From Caprimulgus europaeus (Eukaryota > Chordata > Aves > Caprimulgiformes > Caprimulgidae): a stretch of DNA of 64,000 nucleotides. This document shows, one piece after another, positions 25,609 to 38,586 of the stretch. The first letter of the stretch is position 1; each line of letters begins with the position of its first letter. A program made the position numbers and the translations under genes. Location of the stretch: positions 46,477,839-46,541,838 of the forward strand of contig OU015532.1 in the NCBI GenBank assembly GCA_907165065.1, given 5' to 3'. The notes under the pieces were generated by a model. The model did not search any database and had not been told where the DNA came from. It saw nothing but the letters and a program-made list of their open reading frames with translations.

Positions 25609-28600
25609 GATGTCCAGGTTTCATTTAAAACAGTCTGGTACTCTTTCTGAAAGTAATTTCTGAATGTGTGTTTGTGCAAATGAACTCTCAGGTGTGTACA
25701 CAGTGATTTCAGTGAAGGTATATCCAGCCTGTTTAAAACTCTTCTGTAGAGGAGATCAGTGTGAGAAGCGTGGTGGAACCACTTGCTTCCTGACCAGGAA
25801 ATCCAATGACTGAAATAAAGAGCATCTGCTTGTGTGTTTAGATACAACAGAGGCAGGTTGTACAATTTGGTGAGGTGTAGCATTCCCATCATTATCTGAG
25901 AGAGATAATGACTACCTATAAAAAAATATTGATCCACAACATTAGATATCAGGAATCCCAGCCAGGGATACCAGACAGTACTTTTGTTGTTATTTTTTTC
26001 TGTGCCATTATTTCATTTTGGGGACCACAGATGTCAGGAGAGCGATTGATTATTTATTTTTTGCTGCTTTCCTCTATTTGCCTAACAGCTTGCTCAAATA
26101 AATATTCTCTTGGTAGCTCCCCCTCCTGCAGTTTGGAAAAGCAGCTCAGCACAATATAGTAGAAGAGGGGAAAAAAAAGAAATATGCTCAGTTTGATGGC
26201 AGAATTGAAAAATAATGGAAAGAAAAAGTTTCAGGATCTGCCCTCGCACTTGAATTGAGACGTGTAGTGTCAACTCATTCTTTAAAATATTTTTAACCAT
26301 TTAATTAAACTAATTTAGCCTTTAAATTAAGGTATTTTTTTTAAAGTTCTGTTAGGAATGTGATACAAAATTAAAAAAAACCCAGCACCTTCTAATGCAA
26401 AATATTATGGTGTCTCAAACCCTCTTTTGCAAAGAAGAAAATAATCAGTATTAGAAATGTTCCCTTTTTATCTCAAAATATTAATTAGCTTTAATTTTGA
26501 ATGGAATCTTTATAAATTTAGTTTAGATGAACATTTTCTCCCAGACTTGTTTTTAACAGATGGGTGGCTTATCAGCAGATCTCTATCACATCAGGTGATA
26601 ACGAGAACCAAAAAGGAGGGTGGGGAGGAAATCCATGTTTCTGCTCTGGAGAGGATTAGAAAAACTTCAAATTTTAATGTCAGAATTTCTTCACAAATCA
26701 AACTGAAGACAGAGAAATTGCATCTATCTATGGAAACAAGTGGTAACAGCGTTGAACTTGAGCGATGTGGTTTAAATTGCAGGAGCACGTAGCACTTTGG
26801 TTTCAGACCATTCAGATTGTTGTGTTGTCATCTAGGCTGTGCCTGCTATGGGTTAACCAACTTAAACCTGACAACTTATAATTATTGTGAAATAAATAGG
26901 AAATATCTTATTCAAAAAATTAAAATGAGGCATATTTATTTATTTACAGCTGGTATTGACAGTAGCTGCAGCTTGGGCTGAACAGGGTTATTGAGTGATT
27001 TCATTTCCACACACACACCCCACCCCAATGGAAGGATTCACTTTTCTGTACTGCACCTTTTGTGTGTTAATGACAGAAGTTTTAATTTATTCAGCTTCTG
27101 CAATTAACTTATTTCCAAAAGTCATCCTTTTCCTTCTTATTTTCCCTCCACTGTTGGAGTTTGTCGTGTTGTTTTTTTGTTTTGGTTTTTTATTTTTCTG
27201 CTTTATCATTGCTTAAGACTTTGTTCCCATTGACTGGATGTCAGGAAATGGTCTCCTAAAAAGCCAGTATTTTTGCCTTTTCTTTTTCTCTCTTATATAG
27301 GTACTGATATCAACATTAACTAAAGCAGCACATGCTTTCTGAGGCTGAATTCAGAATTCACTGAATGCAGTTCCTGTCACTGCTCCTCCTTACCCCTATG
27401 CCAGCACTATAGTTTGATAGTTTTAAGTTTTAAAATGAAGTTTTAGTTCAAAGATGTATGTTTGTAACTCGTGGAGGAGTGCAGTGTGGTGGAATAAAAG
27501 TGGATAAACGATATTTTTCCAAAATACTCTCACAGTATCCGAGCAGTGTTTAAGCACAGACACCAAAGCACAATGACTTTAATATTTCCATTCCTTTCTC
27601 CCCACTGCAATAGTTCTGAGATGATGTTGATTTCCCTTGCTGAGGTAATGAGTTTTGTGATTAAATTAGTAGTAATGCTACCTGCCCTATGAGTTGTAAG
27701 GTTTGATTCTGCAGATCAAATGTAACATCACCTGGCTTTGTATATTTCTTTGCAATTTAAGATTTATTTACTCCAGAGCTTTCTTATATTGCTGGACTAT
27801 GTCAGATCTTATTAAGAATAAACGAGAGTCAAGGATTCAGTAATTTTGAGCATCATAACTTTTGTTGTGTACAACTGGAGCTGTGTGTCCTCATGCCAAA
27901 GCTTTGGAAATTGAATTTACAGAACTTACCCAAGCTGGTGCACTCAGTCCCCAGCACAGCCAAGAATACAACCACAATGATTTGATGTAACCTCACGTTT
28001 CTTTCCACAAGGCATCCTTTCCTTGCTTAAATTTACCAAAAGTGTATATTCTACTTTAAAAAGCTTTTGAGGTTTAGGAATAGATGAGGAATCCATCCAC
28101 GTTGTCCACACAGAGGTAGGCAAGTTTTCAATTACCACTAAATATTTTATTGCCTTTTTTTAAAGTGCTGAATTTTCAAAAGTGCTGCTGAAATTAATGG
28201 AAGTGTGAAACACTGGCACCTGGAAAGAAGCTATTAATAATTTTCTCATTTAATTTTTTGGCTTTATTCCCCCTCTTCTGTGTTTTCTGTGCTTTGCATT
28301 ATTATTTGATAACTCCAAAATTTGAATACATGCATGACAAACAAAAAAAGGGCTCTTTTGGAATGTAAAGTTGTGTGTGTGTGTGTTATAAGAGAGGTTT
28401 TATGATGCAATATTGTGTGAATGGACATGTTAAGGTGATACTTCACTCTTAGGTCTTAGAGGAGTTACTTGTCCTGAGTGGTTGGAAGGCTGTTAGGCTG
28501 GGAAAGCCTTTCCCTTGGCTCTGGGGAGTCTGAAAGGAGTTCACTTTTTCTAGGGCTGAAGCTAGAAGCAAAAGAATGCTAAATGAAAAATAGATACCAA

Positions 28601-28704
28601 AATGGTGGTGCTGAGCTGGGTTGGTTCCGTGCTTCCCAACAACTCCCCAGCATGGGTATGTAGGGGAAAAATGTGCAAAAATGCACTTTGTAATCCACTG
28701 TTAA
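25609..28704. other. Unique AT-rich DNA with a GT microsatellite
   Basis: A (TG)8-type microsatellite is at 28,372-28,387. T-rich and A-rich low-complexity patches occur around 26,280-26,390, with many runs of A or T. No transposon or exon is recognised. Confidence 0.5.
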
Positions 28705-29330
28705 TGGTCAAGTTGACCATGAGCCAGCAATGGGCCCTTGTGGCCAAGGAGGCCACTGGTCTCCTGTGGGGCATTCAGAAGAGGTCAAGGGAAGTCCTCC
28801 TCCCTTTCTGCTCAGTTCTAGTGAGGCCACATCTGGAGTGCTGTGTCCAGTTCTGGGCTCCCCAGTTCCAGAGGGACAGGGATCTTCTGGAGAGAGTCCA
28901 GTGGAGGGCTGTGAAGATGATGAGGGGGCTGGAGCATCTCCTGTGTGAGGAGAGGCTGAGAGAGCTGGGACTGTTCAGCCTGGAGAAGACTGAGAGGGAT
29001 ATTATCAATGCTGATCAATATCTAAAGGGTGGGTGTAGAGAGGATGGGACCAGACTCTTCTCAGTGGTGGCCAGTGACAGGACAAGGGGCACAAACTGGA
29101 ACACAGGAGGTTCCATCTGAAGATGAGGAAAAACTTCTTCCCTGTGAGGGTGCCAGAGCCCTGGGCCAGGCTGCCCAGAGAGGGTGTGGAGTCTCCATCT
29201 CTGGAGATGTTCAAACCCACCTGGACGTGATCCAGTGTGACCTGGTGTAGGGGATCTGCTTTGGCAGGGGGGTTGGACTGGATGCTCTCCTGAGCTCCCT
29301 TCCAGCCCCACCATGCTGTGATTCGGTGAC
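28705..29330 (+). mobile_element. CR1 LINE, longest plus-strand copy
   Basis: About 625 bases of CR1 ending in a complete 3' tail. A continuous plus-strand frame reads LVRPHLECCVQFWAPQFQRDRDLLERVQWRAVKMMRGLEHLL and then [20 protein letters not shown], the C-terminal region of the CR1 ORF2 reverse-transcriptase polyprotein. It then continues through the untranslated tail with GTGCCAGAGCCCTGGGCCAG, GGTTGGACTGGATGCTCTCC and the final GCTGTGATTCGGTGAC. The catalytic part of the enzyme and everything 5' of it are missing, so it is a dead-on-arrival copy. The tail matches the inverted fragment at 10.8 kb. A short perfect inverted repeat (TGGTCAA/TTGACCA) sits at its 5' edge. Confidence 0.95.
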
Positions 29331-32300
29331 ATAACTTTGAAAATTATGTTCTGGAGTCTTTTATCATGGTGGCAGTCACAGGATGGGCTTTCCCAGGACA
29401 GTCTTTGGAGCTGCCATCAGAGCTGGGAAAGCAGTGTGGTACATCTCGTGGAGGTTGCAGTCAAGCAGTCTGGTCTCACTGGCTGAACTGCTGCTTTTAT
29501 ACAGGGAAAGGTGAGGGAGATCCCTCAGGACCCCAAGACTTGAGCAGGATTATAGTGGGTCTAAGCCACCTTGTAAACAGGGTGATGTATTCAAGTTGCC
29601 TTTGTTCATGTTGTGTTGTTCACCTTCACCTACAGTCTCGTGATTTTGCGTTGCTCTTGCCTTACCCTTCAAGAATTGCCCAAATAAATTACAAATAAGA
29701 AAACTTTATTTGCAAATAATAATGCTGTTCTTGATTAATAAATGAAAATGCTTGAGGAAAAAAGTACCACCCAACACAAGGAACAGTCTAGATGGGAACC
29801 TTGAATTTTTTTTGAGCAGGAAAGCAAAGACAGGTTAATATTTTGAGATGGGAAGGACACTAAGCCACTAATTGAAATGTGATGTGGGCTTTCTAGAGTG
29901 TAAATGACGAGGAAGATGAGCAAAACAAGTGCTGTGGGAAGGAGACAGAAAATGCAGATTCTAGATGATGGTAAATTTTATTGATACTTCATAAATTGCT
30001 AAAACCCCACATACAGTTGGATTTTTAGCTATTTTATCTTTAAGTAGTGTGAACCAGGAGCAGCTGTAAGGGCAGGTTGCCTGTCTGATTTGCTTTTCAA
30101 CCTGATTGTGTAGCACAGGATGTTTAAAAGATGGATAACTGCAAAATATGCTTTATGTTAAGAGGTGTATATATATATTTTTACCTATAAAGGTGGCTTG
30201 GCAAAAAACAAAACAAAACAAAACAAAAAAACTTGGATCAGAACTTCATTTTCTAAATTAATCATGAAGCTTATGTGTCCTTAGGAATTAAGGAAATGCC
30301 AAAATAAGAAGACTGGTTTCAGCTACTTGACCATCAGGGTGAAAAGCTGAAGCTACATTGGATATGCACTTTACATGGCTTGGTTAGTGTATTTGTGAGG
30401 GCTACTGAGCAGGCAGAAATAAATAATTTAACAGTGCCACCTCGTACAGCTCAGCTCTGACTTGAGTCAAGTGACAGGCAATGTAACCTGCCATTTAAAT
30501 GATAATTTAAAACTGAACATTTTGATTATGTAGGGCCCAATGGCGTGTTACATAAGAGACAAAATAATAGCCAATTATTTTTATCACGTACAGGAAATCT
30601 TTTAATAAGAATAATATCCTTAAAATATTAAACTCAGATATATTATTTCATGAAACAACTAATCTGTCTTGCTTATAAGTCTAAAGGGGCCAATTACATA
30701 GCTGGAAATTAACTTTTAGAGACTGAGGATTTGAGAATTCAGTGAACTGATAATACAGCAATAGTGAGGCTCAAACTCTGATTCTATCTAATGAAAGAAT
30801 TTAATTATTTTGTTATATTATAGCTTTAAATTTATTTTTCTCTCTTGGATAGATCTGTCTTGCACAGACTCAGAGTTATCAAATGCACTTGGGTAAAAAA
30901 AGTCAGATTCATTCATTCTAGGCCTATTATTAGAATAATTTTTGACAATAAATTCAGGAGTGTCATGAATGATGACATTTCCACTAGAGTCTATGAAATT
31001 AAAGACAAAACCATTTTGGTTTTAGTATCAAGATTTTATAGTACAAATGTGTATGCTTGTGATGAAGTGCAAAGTGGGGAATGCTGTTGGTGGCCACTGG
31101 TAGGATATAAGCACACAGCAGCCTGCTGTCAACGTACTTGCTTGGTGCACAAGAAATGGGGAGATGTCAGAGGGAGTTTTTGAAGAGGAATGTTAAACTG
31201 GCTAATGAAGTGATGTAGGGAAGGGACAGCATGGAGAAAATTATCAATAGGCACTGTTGGAAATGGGATCAAATTGGTCAACTGTAGTAGGGAGACAACT
31301 TCTTCATAGCACGTGGCACTAAGGAAAGCCAATGATGGATGTGTGACTGGTTACATGACAGCTAGACTCATGTCCATGTAGTACCTGTGTCTTCATAGTG
31401 TCTGGTGATATGAAGGACTGGGAGTAGAGACTTAAGATAATGGTTGTGAAAGAAAATTAATTGGAAACACTAGTTGTGTTGAGCTTCATGTGTGGGTCAC
31501 AGTTTCACACGTTGAACAGGCAGGCAGGACAAGACTTCATTTTGGAGATAAGTCAAATTTGAAATACAGAGGTAGACAGTGATTGTTTCTTATGGATGAA
31601 AAGTCTACAGAAATTCCAGTGAACACTAGAGGGGTGAGTGACAGCTTGCTGGAGGAATGAGTAGAAGACTATAAAAGGAAAACAGGAATTGAGAATCACA
31701 AGAGCTAAAAGAATAAAGGATGCAGAATTTTGGACAAAAAATGTTTTAAGTGGCTGTCAGACTAAACAGGATGAGGGTGGGAACCTCGTACTAAGCTTTG
31801 AGCAGGAAAAGCATAGCAGGGAAATAGTCTTTATGTGTGCCACACTGAGATGTTTATGCTGATCTGGGGAGGAGCTGGTGCCCCAGGTCGGTGGTGGATG
31901 GAGTCCTTGGGCTCACTGCCGAAATCGCCAGTGGGGAAAGCATTTGCGTGTTACCAACTGGTCTAAACCCCCTCATTCATCTCTTAGAAGTCATCAGATA
32001 GTCTTTAGTAATTGCAGTGTTGTTAATAACTAAAATAAATCTTGAATAGGTCCTACTAGAAGGCAGGCTTGACTTTAAATCTATTTCAAAAATGTAGATT
32101 AGAGGGGGGAAAAAAATGTAAGCTATCCTCCAGCCTGAAGCAAGATACCTTTATCTCTTCTCTTCTGACATATCTCAATATCTGCTGCAGATCTTTGGCA
32201 CTGAAATAAACCCCTGCCACTTTAGGTAAAAGGTTTATGATTTTTTTTTTTCCTTCAGATGCTTTTAAGAAAATTAAATACTCGTTGGGATGGTGGAACC

Positions 32301-33556
32301 TTTTTTTAATTGAGGCTTTCAGAACATATCTACTACTGAAAAAATGACAACAAAAATGATTGTTTGATAGCTTTTCTAGAGAATTTAAAGATGTTTGGTT
32401 CTGTTCCTGCACAGATAACTAGAATATTCTCAATATTAATCAGAGAAGAACATTTGGGGAAGAGAGTTTAGATATTTCTCCACAATTTGACTTCAAAGGC
32501 TAGAGCTTCGAGGAAAACATTAAGGCACAGTGGTAAAGCTCAAGGGGAAGAGTTTGACCCTATCATAGCCTCAGCCATGTGTTCTCATGAAAAATTCATT
32601 CTCCATTCCTAGTACTTTTTCATTGACAGAGAATGCATTTAAAGAAAAAAGTTTAAACTTTTCTATACATGTAGAAAGTAGGATAAATGCAGTAGAAAGC
32701 ATAGTAGAAATACATTATCCTGTAAAAACTGTGCCTGTGAAACACACTTGTTTTTCAAATGCTTAGAATCCTTAAAAGTATTTTTTTCCTTAAATGTAAA
32801 ACTTATGCAAAACCATCTCCAAGAATAATTGCACATTTTTTGCCTGAAATATTCATCACAAAGTTTTTCTTCTTTTGCAGTGTAGGAAGTATGTCCACCA
32901 ATATCTACTGGCCCAGTTTTTGAAGAATTTCTTTTGCTTGCAGCACTCTCTGGTAGTTTTCAGAACTAGTTTGTTCTTCACACAAGAAGGCCTCGGGCCA
33001 CTATTTCAAGCTGATGAGGAATTCCTATGGGCTTTTTTGGGATGGAGGGGATAACAGACTGTTTAAAGAATTGGATTAGACCTGCAGAAAGCTTACAGAC
33101 ATTGATGTGCTGATAAGCAAGAGCATCTCAACTCTGCCTGGCAGCTTCATTACTCTTAATTCGTTCTGGTTTTCATCCAGCAGGGTTGAAACTTTAGCTT
33201 GGCAAATATTTGTTGGTTGCTAAAACTGTCTCTTATACCTGTTGAAAATCTCTTCTATGTTTGCAAATATTGCTGTAGAGTAGCTGTGTGAGATCTCAAT
33301 ATACAATAAATCATGTGGACTTATTCCAAGGTAAAATTGGGTGAAACTTACCCATGGGAATAAGGAGGCTCAGAAACTCTAAAGGGAATCCCTAGAGACC
33401 CTTTCCAAAATTAAACTGAAAAAGGATGAAGGGACTTAGAGCTGTAAAAAGGAAAAGGGATGGGAAAAGCAGTATTTTGCAACCTGTTGAAAAAATTGTG
33501 CAATATTTCTTATGCCAAGTTTGCTGTTAGTACTGACTCATGTTGACAGCCATTGA
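29331..33556. other. Unique AT-rich DNA, start of CR1-free region
   Basis: No young transposon is visible. A (TA)n patch lies at about 30,168-30,180 and a CAAAA-type run at about 30,204-30,230. The segment 30,490-30,720 is repeat-free, AT-rich and rich in TAAT-like homeodomain cores, which fits, but does not prove, a conserved non-coding element. No exon is recognised. Confidence 0.45.
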
Positions 33557-33667
33557 TAGATCAGAATTTGTAGGTGCCTACGGGGTCAATGGTTGTTATA
33601 TTAACATTTATATGTCAGCCTATAATTCTGCCTGACATGTGGTATTAAAACTACAAATCCTGATCTA
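33557..33667. repeat. 111-nt inverted repeat (hairpin candidate)
   Basis: Arm TAGATCAGAATTTGTAG at 33,557-33,573 pairs with CTACAAATCCTGATCTA at 33,651-33,667, 16 of 17 positions being complementary. Within the loop a second pair, ATGTCAG (33,612-33,618) and CTGACAT (33,632-33,638), could form an inner stem. The remaining loop does not pair well. It could be the remnant of a small DNA transposon, a structured RNA or chance; no family is recognised. Confidence 0.6.
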
Positions 33668-33740
33668 AGGAGCTTACCAACTAACTTAAATCATTGGGGA
33701 AAAAATAACATCAAGTGACAACAGTCCTATAACGTGTGTC
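33655..33740 (+). mobile_element. Possible ancient amniote repeat fossil
   Basis: The phrase AAGGAGCTTACCAACTAACT resembles 'AGGGAGCTTACAATCTAAAT', part of a very old interspersed repeat that I remember from reptile genomes. The match is short and by recall only. Confidence 0.25.
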
Positions 33741-35017
33741 TCTTCTGTGAAAGTTGAAAGACTTTCTTTGGCAGGAAGTAAAGCTTTGACTTTGATTCTA
33801 ATGACTGAGAGAACCTGAGTATCTGGATTCTGGTTTTAGTAGTGGCCTTACTGTCTACCTATTTATATATAGCACACAGAGTTTTGGCCTATAAAGACAG
33901 GAACTGAAGGCATGTGAAGATTACAGATATCCTTGTTAGAGAGACTACTGTCCTCTAATAAGCAGAGTGACTGTGGTATAATTCATTTCAGATAATTTAT
34001 TTTATGAGAAGCTCTTGTAGTTCACTAATGTAAAGAATTACTGGTAATAAACAAAGGGGATTTCTTCCCCCCAGAAATAGGGAAGACATGAATATCACAC
34101 ACAGAAGCTTAAATTAAAATAAAATAAAATTGACCTTTTTATTTTCAAGTTGCCTCAATAACCTGAGTTTGATGAAAATTACTTTGTAATTCTTTCAGTC
34201 AAGCAAATTCTATCCCCCATTGAATATGCATTAGTATATTATCATAGGATTCTAGATTAGAAATTAGAAGGTGCATAAATATTTGCTGGTTCAGGAAAAT
34301 GCTTTGCCAGTGCCTTCATAATCTGGCCTGGAGAGCATCCATGACTTGACAGAAAATTGGTATTGGGTGAAAAGTCCATGAGGTTCCTTAACAGAGAGCG
34401 TGGTTATTAAAATATGGGGAGTTTTTTGAGGGAGAAGGGGTCAATGTGAAAACCATCTTTAACTTAAAAGTAACTTCAAAATGAGGTAAGCAAATGCTAC
34501 TGTAGCCACACCTTGGTATGAGAATGAATGGAATAAGCGTTTTCTAAAGTGATTTTGTGTGAATGCTGTCTTCGTGTTGCCTTTGATACCTTGATTTCAC
34601 AAGTGGAGACTAGTGAAAATTTCTATATGATGCCCTTGACCTCATAAGAATACTGCATCCAGAGAGAAAAGTGCTTTCACCAGTTTCTTCAGCCTCTCCT
34701 ATTGTAGAAGGGTGCCCTTTAGCCTGCCCTTGTTGCATCCTTTGTAAGACACCCCTGAATCATATAGTGATTTATTGTATTGAGAAGATAACTCTGCACT
34801 GACCACGTGGTAGTGTCTAGTCAAGACAGGCAATCCTGTTTGAATTACCTGATAGTTTTATGAGCTTCATTCTGGGAAGAAGTTCATATCATTAGCCTGA
34901 TTGAACATGCCATCCACTGGTATGGAACAAAATGTGTGAGCTTTGTCAAAAGAAAAGGTGCGTTGTGGTGTGTCTTTGAAGAGACATTTATTTGTTGTTA
35001 TTGTCTATTATAATATA
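33741..35017. other. Unique AT-rich DNA, nothing recognised
   Basis: A short AAAAT-type run lies near 34,112-34,130. No transposon, RNA gene or exon is seen. Confidence 0.45.
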
Positions 35018-35120
35018 TCTAAGGTTTTTAATTAAAAAAAACAATAATAATAATAAAAAACCCCAAAAGACCCCCCAAACAAAAAAAAAAATCAAAATTT
35101 TAATTAAATTGAAAATAATA
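35018..35120. repeat. A-rich low-complexity tract
   Basis: A run of A blocks with AAT trinucleotides, two A-run/C-run junctions and flanking TTTTAATTAAA-type sequence. It contains almost no G over some 80 bases. Confidence 0.8.
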
Positions 35121-37427
35121 CACAACAGTATAACAAATCATTTATTTGATTTATAAGTGGATCTAGTTGGTAGTTTGAGAGAGTGAAAGAAAAAAAACAG
35201 AAATAGGTGAGGATGAGGAAAAGCTCATAACCTACAGGTTATCCTTCGGAGTAAAAGACAGCATCCCAGTAAAAGGAAATACCATACAAGAAGGAATGAG
35301 CAGTTTCACCACAGTACTTTGGATTCAGGGAAATGGATTCAGAATTTGAGTTCATGCTTGAACATGTTTCTTTCTCTGAAGAAGGGAACTTTGCTTTTCT
35401 CCATTTGCTAATATGAACTCTGACAACCACATTTGCATTTGATAAATAAATGTAAGTAAAGAAGCACTGAAAAAAATGGACTTGTGCTTTTTGTCCTGTT
35501 TCTCAAAGAAAAGCAGGGAAGTGACAGACGTGTGTCATGAACACTGGGGTTGAGTAGCAACTTCATGGTTTTGCTGCTTTATATTTTACAACTGAAACCA
35601 AGAAACTCTGGAGTGTTCATCCCAAACTACCCAAAGAGGAGGCTGGGGGCACAATTAAAGGGAATAACACACCCCTTTGATCATTAGAGACTCATAGGCA
35701 CTTGAACAGCAGTCTGACCATCATTATTTCTTCTAGCCATTCTGGTCATCAGGTTGGAAATGGATCATTGCTTCATTTTGCATCACTTCACAATTTATAG
35801 TGATAAATGTTTTTTAATGGTCAAAGATGTCAGGCTATAATAATAAAGTGGAAATATAATGAATTGAGGCAGTGAGCTTCTAGGCTAGGTCTCCTAAGGG
35901 AAAACAGAAACAGTATGAAGCAAGATGTCCCTTCATTCTCTCGGGGAAATCAAGCTGCCTGCACACCCTCCCCATTTTTCCTTGATTGCCAATTGATTTC
36001 CAAAATTTATTTCTATATAATCTCTGATTTTTGTGAACAGAGTTATTTCTGAGTTAAACCACCAAATCTAGGCATGTCTGAATTTGACCCTTTGGACATC
36101 ATTATTGAACTCTGTGCCTGGGCTATTTCCAAAAACAATGTGAGGGGGAGGTTGTTTCCTCTGTGGCACACTTCAGCCCTACTGTACTGAAATGCCAACT
36201 GTGGAACCACTTTCCATGGAGTTTCATAGGTGGTTATCTTCCTCAAAATAGCTAAGCTTACCTCAGTATCTAGAGTCACTAAGCAAGGTCCTGGCGTTCA
36301 GGTGCTAAAGCACAGCTTCACGCAGGTGAGTTTGAAAAAGATCTAAATCCAGTATTCCCTAGGTCATCCAGCCCAACTGGAAAATCCAATTCTCAAACTT
36401 TTTTTAAAATATAAATTCCCACCCTTTTACCCCTACCCCAGTCCTGGAAGTCCCATTGAATTCCTTGACCAAGTATAATTCCAAATATTTTTACTTAACT
36501 TCCTCTTTTTCCAACACAATAATTAGATTTCTCTGGCTCTAATAAATACTTGATTGACATTTAATTTCTGGAGCTAAATTTTGAAATAGAACAAAATGTA
36601 ACATCTTAATTAGTGCTGTGTTGATCAATTCAGGATCAAATCCTTGGTTTATGACTCATATTTTAATTTCTTATAGGTAAATCAAAACATTAGTGCTAGA
36701 ATTACTCTTACTATCTTTTTTCCTTTAATCTAAAGATTACTTGATTCTAGATAAATAAACTGAATGCCACTGAAGTTTTCTCCCAAGACTAGGATGTCTC
36801 TAAATTTCAGTAACACCTTTTCAAATGGTAGTTGTTAGTGAAGTACCACTCCTACAGCTCTTGTCCAGCAGTGAATTGATAAGCCAACAAGCATCAATAA
36901 ATGTAATACTTGATACTGCTTAGCTCTTCCCCACTAGGATCCTTGCCTACTAATGGTGGCAGGTTCCAGGAGAATGATAATATCCCAACCATTTAGCTCT
37001 CTAACCATTGCAATTACATCTCAGAGCTCCCATTAAACATAAAATCACTATGTTAAACCATCTACACTATTTGAGTACTCACAAGCAGTGTCCTTTTTCA
37101 GAAAACTTGTTTTCAAATATTTGTCTTTTTATTTCTTACCTTCAAAAAGTTACTTCTATAACTCATGGAGCAAGAGTAGAAAAACAGAATACCAAAGATT
37201 AGAGCAGAGAAAATATATTTATAGGTGACTTCCTTGTTTTTAAACCTCTCTTAATAGTGACTATAGCAAAAAAGCAGAGTCCCTGAATCAGATAATAAAA
37301 CAATAAATAAATGGACAGGTAAAATTCTGAAAAATATATAGTAGTGACCTCATGGTTTGATGAGCAAACTGGGATGTTGCTTGTTTTAATGCTACTATTT
37401 TTATCTTTCTAAAAAGTCAGAAGATGC
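35121..37427. other. Unique AT-rich DNA, nothing certain
   Basis: A weak CR1-tail-like phrase (GGTCATCCAGCCCAACTGG, around 36,361-36,380) is too short to support an element. No exon or RNA gene is recognised. Confidence 0.45.
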
Positions 37428-37500
37428 TGACCACTCACCGCTCCTGTGAAGTCAGTGGGAGCTGCAGGTGTTTAGGATCTAGAAAAGTCCCTGTGGCTCT
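37428..37500 (+). mobile_element. Possible ancient amniote repeat fossil
   Basis: TGAAGTCAGTGGGAGCTGCA followed by GGTGTTTAGGATCT follows the order of 'TGAAGTCAATGGGAGCTGCAGGTGCTCAGCACCTC', a phrase common in old interspersed repeats of turtles and crocodilians. Identification rests on recall. It lies about 400 bases before a MIR-like fossil and could belong to the same ancient insertion. Confidence 0.4.
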
Positions 37501-37889
37501 CAGGATTTGAAACTCTAAGAAAAGCAGGTTTTCCATATATTGTGCATTTGAAAATAAAAATGTGGCAGTTACTATAGCCAAATTATCTTAAACCTTCAGA
37601 GATAAATGACCTGCGAAGTTAAACTCCCCAAATTGTTCATTTAGCTTAGCTGATGATTTTTCCCTTTGAAATGATACATGAATGAACAGATGGCAAGCAA
37701 TCCAAGCCCCTGACTGTTAGTGGAGTACTGTCGTTTCAGATCAAGACTGCAGTTCATTAGCACAGAAGAAATAATCTATTCTCTCTGTAATGGGACATCT
37801 TAGTCTCATCTTTAGATCACAAAGATTCATTAGCCAGGCAGAGTTGTGAAAGGAGTTTCTCTTGATGCTAACTGTTGATATTGTAGTGT

Positions 37890-38000
37890 GTGGTCTAATT
37901 GATATCGTAGAGGACTTGGGTTCTGTTTCTGAATTTGCCACTAAATTACTTCGGACAAGTGACTCGATCATTCATTCTTGATTCCTCCATCTGTGAAATT
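37890..38000 (+). mobile_element. MIR/CORE-like SINE fossil
   Basis: The blocks GGACTTGGGTTCTG, TTTGCCACTAAATTACTT, GGACAAGTGACTCGATCATT and CCTCCATCTGTGAAATT appear in the right order and spacing for the MIR-type module 'ACCTGGGTTC...CTGCCACTAACTAGC...GGGCAAGTCACTTAACC...TCATCTGTAAAATG'. Four ordered blocks over about 90 bases make chance unlikely. The repeat class is shared by mammals and reptiles, so the insertion would predate birds. Confidence 0.6.
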
Positions 38001-38586
38001 CTTCTCCAGGGTAGCATAAAATCTAATGAATACTTTTAAAGCACTATTAGTTTCTGAGGCACAAAACACTTGCACGTTGATGTGTGTTGTGTGCTATATA
38101 CTACTCTGGGAAAAGGAGACAAAGCAGGAGCCTTGTAGCCAAAACCAGTGTGATTTGTTTTTCAACAGGAGACAAAGGTGGAACAATGGTATCTGACAAC
38201 AGCAAATCTTTCAAAACACATTTTGCTTTATGTGTGCAGAGAAAGGAATGGGGTAAAAAACCCCCACTCTGCATAGATAGAAGCAAGAGATGGACGGCTT
38301 GTTTTCAAACCTACTTCTAGGTTCAGATTCTGCTTGTTGAGCAATTGCAGTTTTGTGAAAGACAAAAATGACTAAGTAAATAGTAAACAGCAGAAAACAA
38401 GACCTCTGGAGTGGACTCTCTCAGTACAGCTCAATTCCTGTCGATGTCGAAATAATCACAGGACAGTGATGAATAACTGTGTTATGAGATGGAGGAAGTG
38501 GCAGAGGCTGGATTGGAGAGGATATTTTTCAGTTGAAATTTGGAAAAGGTTTTGTAGCAAGGACATTGCTGTTATTGGAAGTTTAG
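38001..38586. other. Unique DNA, nothing recognised
   Basis: Open frames on both strands around 38.1-38.3 kb overlap each other in antisense and have no domain. No repeat is identified. Confidence 0.45.

Noticed and set aside
33810-33870. CTGGATTCTGGTTTTAG as a MIR-like block
   Set aside because: Only one block of the family order is present.
34240-34360. Phrase starting ATCATAGGATTCTAG resembling a CR1 minus-strand end
   Set aside because: The following sequence does not continue into the CR1 tail; likely chance.
36350-36385. CR1-tail-like phrase
   Set aside because: Only about 20 bases match and the flanks do not follow the CR1 order.
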